DNA of 64,000 nucleotides from Fasciolopsis buskii (lineage: Eukaryota; Platyhelminthes; Trematoda; Plagiorchiida; Fasciolidae), in assembly GCA_008360955.1 (NCBI GenBank), contig LUCM01009895.1:313921-377920 (forward strand), written 5' to 3'. Positions 55,930 through 64,000 of the stretch are shown here, in pieces; the first letter of the stretch is position 1; each line of letters starts with the position of its first letter. The notes under the pieces were generated by a model. It was not told the DNA's origin. It saw nothing but the letters and a program-made list of their open reading frames with translations, and made no database searches. The translations under genes were made by a program, and so were the position numbers.

Positions 55930-57435
55930 TCGTGTCGTATAACGGGGCGTCTGAATGAGCGTACACCTCCAGCGATCAGCCGGTGAAGCCCTGGGTATTC
56001 AGCAGACCGCACAACCTACGCATCATTGCGGAAATGAAAACGAAATGCTTGACAATAGTCGAACATTTTTTATGGCGTTTTTGAAACGCAAAGCGATAAA
56101 AGGAGAGCCATTTGCTGTTTATTGTAGGTGCCAGGGACTTAATGGAGGGTTGCGACACTGTCGTAGAGTTTTCTAAATTAATGTCAGCAAACTAACTAGC
56201 ACCCCGAGGAAAAAGGACAATAAGGACCCCAGAATCACTGAGTATTATCTTGAATTCCTAAGACTCCATCACGATTTCAAAAGGCATTCGCACACTCTGG
56301 TACAAGAAAATGCCAGATGCGTAAATTTAAAGAGATTCAGGGATAGACATGGGAACTTCGATCACAGAACATGATTAGAAAAGTCCAAATGAATGACAGG
56401 GTAAATGCTGGAATTGGAACAAGGCAGACGGATTGCAACCTTATTGACGTGCTTCACATTAGAGGGACTTTCATTACCCCCTGTAATAGATATGTTTAGA
56501 TAATGAAACCAGTTTCAGAATTGCAGCTTAAAAATGCGTTCCATGGAAGTATGAACAGAGGACATTTTAGCTTGTTTGTTGCAAATAGTTGTTTATTTGA
56601 AAAATAGTCTAGTGGGACGTCAATGGTCGGTGCTTGATGTGAAATGTGTAGCTGGCCCATGTACAAATGAGACATAACTTTTGTTGTTCGAATCCTATCC
56701 TGTAAATCCATGGGTATCCGCACTCATGCAGCAGTCATTTCATTGCTAATATTCTTAAGGCTTCACATCATATGGGTATACCACAGAAGAGATTAATGCG
56801 GCGTAAAAGCCACTCAGTCATGATCACAAAAGAACTGAAGCCACTGAACGCGTTTTAGAATTTCTGTAAAGAGGGAGAATGCGTCGAATTCGTTGAAATA
56901 TGGATAAAGATAAAAAATAATTCTTTTGCAGCATAAAATACGGGGATATTTTATTTCCTTGGATGATTGTAGACTTCAGGGATTTAAACAACTTTGGCGA
57001 AGGCCGCTGTAGAACTGTCTGCCGGCCGTGGCACTGGGGGAGGCTGCCAGGTTTCACTTGCATTTCGGGAGCTCTCAACTAAAGCAAATTCATCATCGGG
57101 CGGTTCAGCTATGGCTTCGTTCCGCTGTTTCTAGACATACTCTCGGATTCCTTTCCTTCTAGTGTTTTGGATGGCGTTTAAGGCATCCTGGTCTTCCGTA
57201 AAGGACGTACGATTGGGTCGCGCACAGCAATTAATGTTCCCGATACAGTCGTTTAATAGAACTGGGAATCAGGTTTTTGCCGTTTATCTTCTATTGGTGC
57301 CTGGGTACGAAGATCAAACACGCTTTTGTTGCTATTTTCTTTATTTTTCGCTCCTTCTATGCATTGCTCTGGAAAAAGACCAACGATGGCTCCCAAATCT
57401 TTGGAATTGTTCTTTGAGATAGCTTTCCTGTAGAA
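55930..57435. other. Gene-free spacer between the D1 repeats
   Basis: No supported gene. Frames at 55955-56176 (+), 56496-56723 (-), 56824-57078 (-) and 57162-57422 (+) have no recognised domains. Confidence 0.45.
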
Positions 57436-57439
57436 GGCT

Positions 57440-57930
57440 TTCGTATCGTGGCCTCAAAGGTGTCTTCTTTTGGATTCTGAAGCTGCAGCTAACGAAGTCA
57501 CTCCAGTCGATAGAATGGAGAGAATGGAGTTAATAGCCGGATGCCAGCAAGATACCTTATACATTGGGATGCCAAATTAGCAACGGTACGACAGTGAACG
57601 CCCAGACAAATCGCGATAGAGCACTTTCGATTGGTCAAAACGATTGGAAAGTGAAGATTTTTGAAAAGTTTGGCACAGGCAGAAGAGGTAGATCTAACAC
57701 GCAAAAAGACAAACGCGGGCAAACAATGTTCAACGATGATTTCATACGCCACAGAAAAAGTCGAATCCAGGAGTAACCGGCTTTCTCCTATAGATCGATA
57801 CCGCTACAGGAGCCTCCGGCCAAAAAGATAAAGAAGCAGTCATATAGTAGACGTGTGATGAGTGTGGAGTCATGCAACAGGAACTCACTTTGGCGTAAAC
57901 GAATGAACACCTGCGTGTGGGAGTACGTAC
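57440..57930. repeat. Diverged direct repeat D1, copy 2
   Basis: Second copy of the unit at 55430-55925, in the same orientation and about 2.0 kb downstream. The two copies are clearly diverged, which argues for an old duplication or two insertions of one element family. Confidence 0.6.
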
Positions 57931-57934
57931 ACGC

Positions 57935-59990
57935 TGCCGGGCGGTATCGTTGTTGTGCTCATGCTGAAGATTCTTCGCCTTCAGATAGTTTTGCACCATT
58001 GATATGATCCACCTAGTAGATGATTTGATAAGCGTAAGATATCCTGAGCGATTTCCACCAACATTGTCTCATGAGGCCTTATCTTCCCGCTCAAATCTTG
58101 CGAGATATCTTTGGAAGGTGCGCACAGCTTCACTGGAAATGCCTGGTTGGCAAAAATAGTCCTCCAGAACCTCGCTCTGAAGGCATTCGCAGATTACTTG
58201 GGATGATATGAAAGCAAATCATGCAGTTAGACATGAATAACACAATTCAAATCGTCGTCGTCATATGACTGGTTAACCCGTCCTGTGTGCTTTTTCTCCA
58301 TCAGTTTGCTCCCAAGCGTTTGAGTTTTTTGAACCTTGTGTTTTGCCACACTGACTGGAGGTTGAGCTCCTGATAAATAGCTAAATCAGCGGTCTGAACA
58401 CAATCATCCAATGCCCCCGTCCAACCTTACCTTCCAGGTACTGGTTGTTGTATTACTTTGGAAGTCGTCAGTGGTTCATGTCCCTGTCCCACAAGATTCG
58501 GTCTTCAGCACACCCCTTGACTGGATTTTTTCAAACGAATTATTAGAATCATTCCCAGCTATTGCATTGATGTACGATTGCAACGTGACCACCTGGGCCA
58601 CAAATACCAGCAAGGAACAGGCAGCGGTTTACTTAATTAAACCCATGTCTATCGACCAGAGTTTGCACGAAGAATAATGAATTTGCAGGTTCCTCGCTTG
58701 CTAATGCTCGCAGCAAACGCTCTGGTTTCGGCAGAGCAAATAGCATTCAAGTGTCGGGCGTTGAAAATTTCATCAATTCTGAATATCCCATGACCTCCTG
58801 AATTTTTCGTCCATCCAGGAGAGAGCAAGCAAATGCATTAATCAATAACGTAAACTGAACGCTTACCGCTTAAAATAAGTTACGCGACTGCCATAGACCT
58901 AGGTTTTCCAGAACGGTGGCTTAAACCACCAAACTGGTACGAGGTTTGTCAAATGCACTTTCGCTCAGCCTCCCCGCCGCTCTAAATATCTACCTCCTTA
59001 AAGTATGCTGAATCGCAAGATATCTCTTTCTCATGCCTAAAATTTTTGCCTCAGATTTGATGGGTGGACCATTCACGCGCACGAACCCGGAAACCTCCAT
59101 TGGCCGCACAACTCAGGAAGCTCTAGAATGCTGGATTTTCTCGACAGTGGTCTTCGAGGATGTTTTTAGATAGAGTTTTGCCCGGGTAAGTGTGGACCCT
59201 ACTGTGATTAGGTGTATGGGAATACCAAGGGCAGCAGTAGGCAGTAATCCTGAGGATTCACCGGTGAGCTCCGAAATCAAGGTTCACACAAACATGTTTT
59301 GTTTGTGCAAGAAAGACGCAGCAGGAAGAGAGCCATTGCGATAGGATGTACAGCATGAAACCCGCAACACATCGCTTGCTAAAAGACGTGGCAAAATAGG
59401 AGGCGACACCTTGCTTATTACATCCGCTGTCCACGATACATGATGTCTGGGAGAAAATGGATTAAGAAATCTAATGCTCTGGCCATAATATTTGGGTTGC
59501 TGAGAAATGGTTGACTAAATGACCACATTCCGAAGCATGTGGTGAGCCAACAGTATCCATACGAGCAGTATGGGCGTAATTGCTTGCCGGTGGCAGAGCT
59601 GACATAATAAGAATGAAAGGTCTGGAACATGGGGGACCAGAGGAAAACCCAGGCACCAGAAATATACAGGTCTGTTCAGTTCATAATGGGGTGCAAAATA
59701 AGGGATGGTTGCCGAGTGCATTTTCATAGACATAAGTATCATGAAGGCGGAAGGCTGTCAACTAACACACGCCCTGTTTTACTTATTTTAAATTTTAATG
59801 CACTGCTGATGCCTTGTGCTCTCACAGATCATTAGGCACGAGAGAGTTTGCGATGAGCATTTTTACCCTTCGAACACATCACCACAAACTTTCTGAGAAA
59901 CTGCGCAAAAAGTTTGTTCAACTGAATAGGAAAAGGCCGAAGACACGCAGACTCTCCATACCAGGCTAAAATTGATGAGAACGCCGGCTT
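57935..59990. other. Gene-free stretch, nothing recognised
   Basis: The frame 58411-58677 (+) contains a hydrophobic start but no recognised domain. Nothing else could be supported. Confidence 0.45.
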
Positions 59991-60189
59991 GGAAGTGGAC
60001 TGGCAAAATATTAAACGAAGCCTCCATCAGCTTCTCTATGTATTTCGCTCACCCGAGGGGGAAACGTCAAGGAGACGAGCCCGATTAGCAGACTCCATAA
60101 GAAAGGATGTCGGTGACATATAAAAAAGTGGCTGGAGGATGCAAATCCTCCAGAACTGAAGGAATCAGGAGCCACTAAGTAAAGCACAG

Positions 60190-60885
60190 AAATCAGGAAA
60201 CAAACGTGCCAAGGGCAGCAAGAAGAAATTTTCAAGCCTTCTTGGCAAAATATGTTCAAATGGTCGGGAAATGCATTGCGGTTATTTCCAGGCCGAGAGA
60301 CCATTGGAAAGTCTGTAAGGATACCCATGTCGAGTGACGTAGTAGAAGCATATGGAGACAACAATAAAGCAAACGTCATCCGTCAGTTCCAAGCAAATGT
60401 GCATCGGTTGGATGAGGATCAGCATGTTTTGACTGAAAACGATTCACTAGAACATCACATTTGCAGAGAGGCACTGGGTACCGGAAGAGACAAATCTAGG
60501 CGAAAGCGCGAATCCGAACCGACTCCATCCAGCTACTCTAAAACCGCCAGCCACTAAACTCCATGGATACATTTATACTCTTTTCCGGGACTCCATGAAC
60601 CAAAGTACCCTACCAGCTTGCTGAAAGGTTTTGAAAAAGGTGTAAGTTTTTCCGCCTGTCATCCTGGCAGGTATGCTTTCTAAACATATTGAGGGAATGT
60701 TAGTGGAACACCTGATGAAGTGCACGCTTCCTTACAAGAGTAACATGCATTCGCGAAAAAGGTGCCGTCTCCAAATCTTTTTAGTTTCTAAGATGGGTCT
60801 GTGGCCAGACTTGATGATGGCGTGGCTGCTTAGGCTTTTGCAAGGCGACCGACCCGGTGAATTCCTTGTAACGGACGCATAAATT
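60190..60885 (+). mobile_element. Possible LINE reverse transcriptase remnant, weak
   Basis: Around 60205-60245 a frame reads R-A-A-R-R-N-F-Q-A-F-L-A-K, resembling the pre-RT linker of many flatworm LINEs (R-x-A-R-x-x-F-E-x-x-L). Near 60690-60800 a frame reads M-L-V-E-H-L-M-K-C-T-L, then H-S-R-K-R-C-R-L-Q-I-F-L-V-S-K, comparable to the RT block LxEHLxxxxLLxxxQHGFxxxRSCxTNLL. The catalytic YxDD part is not recognisable. The assignment rests on spacing and a few residues. Confidence 0.35.
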
Positions 60886-60889
60886 CTCG

Positions 60890-63800
60890 TCGTTCGCAAT
60901 CAGTGGCTTAGTACCTTACATACGAATGAACTCTTTTATGACGGGGAGGGAAATAAAATTTTTGAGGCTAATTGGCTTGCTGATTGGAGGGCTACAAGGG
61001 TAAGCTCTGAAATCACCACTATTTTTATTCGGCACAAACAAACCGGCTGCAAGGTTTCAGCTTTCCAGTAGTCGCAAAGGTCCTTGGTGCAAGTAACCCC
61101 AGGAGCTCATTTAACGAACAAGCTAGATTCTACTCCAGCTTACGAAACAGACGCAACAGGGCAGTCTCCGAACGACCCTGCCGCCAACATCCATCCCTCT
61201 TTGCCCGTCTCGTGGTTATTTTTCTCATTAAATTAGATCTTTTACCTCTGGCTACATTACTTCAGCTATCCGCATCCAGTTGCCAATAGTAATGGGCCCT
61301 TTTCCCTCCTAATATTAAACGCTTGCTGGATACTAATTAAGGTGCACGCGCTGCGTCTGTTGGTAAACACACGTGCTTATGACTTATTTCTCATCACTGA
61401 ATTATAGCTAATCGACAATAACCCGACAAAGACATTGCTGTAATTGACTACGGTGCCTTTGGGTACGACGGGGTAAATACTCGCGGAGTCGGTTGACTCA
61501 TATGCAAAAGAGACGCCCCTTCAGCCTCATGCTACAGCCACTTTATCGTCAATAACATGCGAGATTGTATCTGGCTGCCTGTGGCAATTGGGCGTCAGAG
61601 ATTACTCATCAATTGTATCTACGCCTCACTCAGAACTCTTAATACTAGTTGATGTACTTAATGCGGCTGATGACCTTCCAGACCCCAAGCTAGTAGCGAG
61701 CGGATTCGACGCACCTGGTATTCGTTGTCCTTCAATCCACTCCTCAAAGCGCAATTTCGCGCTTGTGACCAGTGTGCAACTGGGTGGGTGGACGCAACGT
61801 GCTACATTTTCTTTAAGGGCCGGCAGTATCTTTTTTTGCCGCTCCACTTGTGTGCCTCGGATCTAGGCAACTTTAAAACCCAAACAAGCCAGAACACTGT
61901 AGGTGTTGGCAACAACACACCTCGACATTCATTTCGTTTGACTGAATCTGCGTCTTCCCTTTGTACTTTTGCGTTAATCGCTTGGGTGCAGGGCGTGACC
62001 ACATCAACTGCCCTGATGGCACCATATCGGGCAAGCGGCTCGGCCACAGTAATGTGCGGGTGCAGCTAGGCTGGCATATCACACCCGCGTTTACCTCCCA
62101 AGGATGTTCTTGCGGTTGAACGTCCAGCAGGTTAGGAGCCCCACGTTTCCGCATCTTTGTGATCAACAGATTGCTGGTCCTCTTTCACACGTATCTTGAC
62201 ACAGTGGCATCCCTGTCCTCCTGTTCCTTTACATGCCTATGGGAATTACTCTTCTTGCCTCGCAATATACCAGGGTCTGTTCAGGCATAATTTCATCTTA
62301 TTGTGGTCTGCAACAAAATAGAAGCCAAAACTGTCATATGCCCTTGGGCAGTGTTGGTTCATCATCTTGCTGCGTGGTACTGATGTGGCAGTTGCACGAC
62401 ATGCTGCATATAGTTTAGAGTATATCAAATTGCATTTCCCCACACGTCTATCAACTACATTTTACGATCGCGTTTGCTGTAACCAATCTCTCATTCCCAG
62501 CATGCGAATGGTTTTGTCAGTATGTCGCATGTGTCTCGGCTCTCCCGAGAAAAAAACATTCCTATCACAAAAATGAATATAAGACGAGCAGCCACCTGGT
62601 AGATGTTTAATTTGAATACAGGACTAACGTTATCCGTTGTTATTCCATTCACGCATAAAGGACTGTCGCAGGCAGTATCGTCAGTATTCGTGGGGAACGT
62701 TTGAACGGATGAGCTAAGTTTACTGTAGTCATTGGGGGTGGTAAAGTTAACGGAGGCAGATTGGCCACATTTGCCTTTTTGTGTTAGACAATATTTGAGG
62801 AAGTTGGCGGACGATATGTAGGAGAAGCAGTATGGGGAGGGAATATTCGGGAAAAAAGGTTGCTGTTAACGGTATGCTGTTTTCGTTTAAGGAAGAAAAC
62901 CATGGGCTGGGGTGCCAACACTTTTAACATATGGTTTACACGGACAGTGGGTTGCAGACAACTTTCATGTTTTGGGCGACGCCCATGGAGCTGAAGGCGA
63001 GCAAGTAGGGTTTTGCCGATGGTTGCTCGTATACCTGAAATAATGCAGCAGACAGTCTGCGCTAAAAATACAAATGGGGTAACGCAAGGGACTGGGTCTG
63101 CGCTCCTCTTCCAAGCAGCCCTGAGGTCCTGGGGTTGATCAGTTCATTTAGTGAACCAGCACAAAAATTTGGAATGCATTTATGTGGCTGCTAATAAAGG
63201 GCCCTCTTTGTGGCTCTGCACAGATGTTTGGCATTCATGGCATCCTTTTGGATGGGGTGTCCAGGTAGATTGAGAGCTGCGACTTTGTGCAGTGCTATGA
63301 CCAGCTCTTGTAGATCATGGACATTTGGGGTTTACCGGACGCTCCAATCGTTCCAGTTGTTTTAACTGCAAGCCGGTGTCTGTAATTTGTGCGAGGAATT
63401 ACCCCTGACTGCAATGTGGCTGGCTTCCTGGTGTGTGCATTATTTTACTTCATCGTCGACGAGGATTGGGTGAGTTATGTTGGTCTACTTCAAAGTTTCG
63501 ATGCCGCCGGGTGGTTTAAGATTGATAATTGCGGTCGGATGATTTTAGAAACGGAGAGATCTATTGATCTTGGGGCCACAATCCGAATGGTTTTATGTTA
63601 GGTGTTACCGGCCATGTTATTCTGTTTTTGGATAAACTCTTGGGACATTTTATCGTCCTAGAGCTGCATTAGGAGGTGGCAGGTATCAAGTCGGATGGTT
63701 TTACTCGGTTTTAAATTGACTGAAGTATTGCCGCCTTTCGCGCATGATTAAAATAATTTGCTTTAATTACAAAAATAACATGTATAATCCTCGACTTGCG

Positions 63801-64000
63801 GGGGTATGCGCAGAGGATACTCGAATATCAGAAATCAGAGGGGACATGTACGAGTGCTACCATGAATCACTTAGGAAGCATAATGAGAAATAGGATCGGA
63901 CTCTGTAAAGTGATAAGCCAAGCACAATTCTGCCATTCAAAAATTAAAGCTCAAAATTCCTTTTGCAACGTTATACAGCTTCCCGGGACTCTCTGTGAAC
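60890..64000. other. Gene-free stretch to the window end
   Basis: Overlapping open frames of 60-114 codons on both strands at 61588-62166 and 62233-62576 lack recognised domains. No RNA genes or clear repeats were recognised. Confidence 0.45.

Noticed and set aside
60011..60379. 122-codon minus-strand frame with hydrophobic segments
   Set aside because: Overlaps the weak plus-strand LINE-like reading and has no recognised transporter or receptor motif.

Overview
This is a eukaryotic window dominated by non-coding and mobile DNA, with one confidently recognised host gene. The combination of an ELAV/Hu-type RNA-binding protein gene, degenerate Penelope-like elements (PLEs) with GIY-YIG tails, hammerhead-like ribozyme motifs, CR1-like LINE fragments and long introns fits a flatworm, most likely a parasitic trematode. 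That assignment is inference from element and gene style, not from a search.

Host gene: positions 17704-22027 (+) hold the last two coding exons of an ELAV-like gene. The larger exon encodes a long Pro/Ala/Ser-rich hinge and most of the third RRM. A 3,576-bp intron follows, then a 52-bp terminal coding exon that completes the RRM. RRM1 and RRM2 were not found upstream and may lie outside the window or in short unrecognised exons. About two thirds of the last intron is a decayed PLE in the sense orientation, whose 3' end carries a hammerhead-like fold roughly 125 bp before the splice acceptor. The 2.5-3 kb after the stop codon is pyrimidine-rich and may be a long 3' UTR.

Mobile elements, left to right: a LINE fragment (9.1-10.2 kb, +); the PLE in the ELAV intron (19.6-21.9 kb, +); a LINE (27.4-28.7 kb, +) and a shorter inverted copy of it (33.5-34.0 kb, -); a dead IS630/Tc1/mariner-superfamily transposase (31.9-32.7 kb, -); a LINE C-terminal fragment (34.6-34.8 kb, +); a PLE RT/GIY-YIG copy (44.4-45.6 kb, -) with a second, 5'-truncated PLE (43.07-44.28 kb, -) inserted beside it. 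That insertion has a 15-bp target-site duplication and an inverted piece of its own 3' region at its 5' end. Weaker LINE, FAR1/MULE-like and MFS-like fragments are listed with low confidence. Solo hammerhead-like motifs occur near 1.5, 29.6 and 51.3 kb.

Other structure: a three-copy dispersed repeat (4.7, 5.2 and 45.9 kb), a diverged direct repeat pair 2 kb apart (55.4 and 57.4 kb), several TA-type microsatellites, and one assembly gap of 216 N (52401-52616). All recognised TE coding regions carry stops or frameshifts. The remaining long stretches show no gene I can support, and most open frames there are of the length expected by chance.
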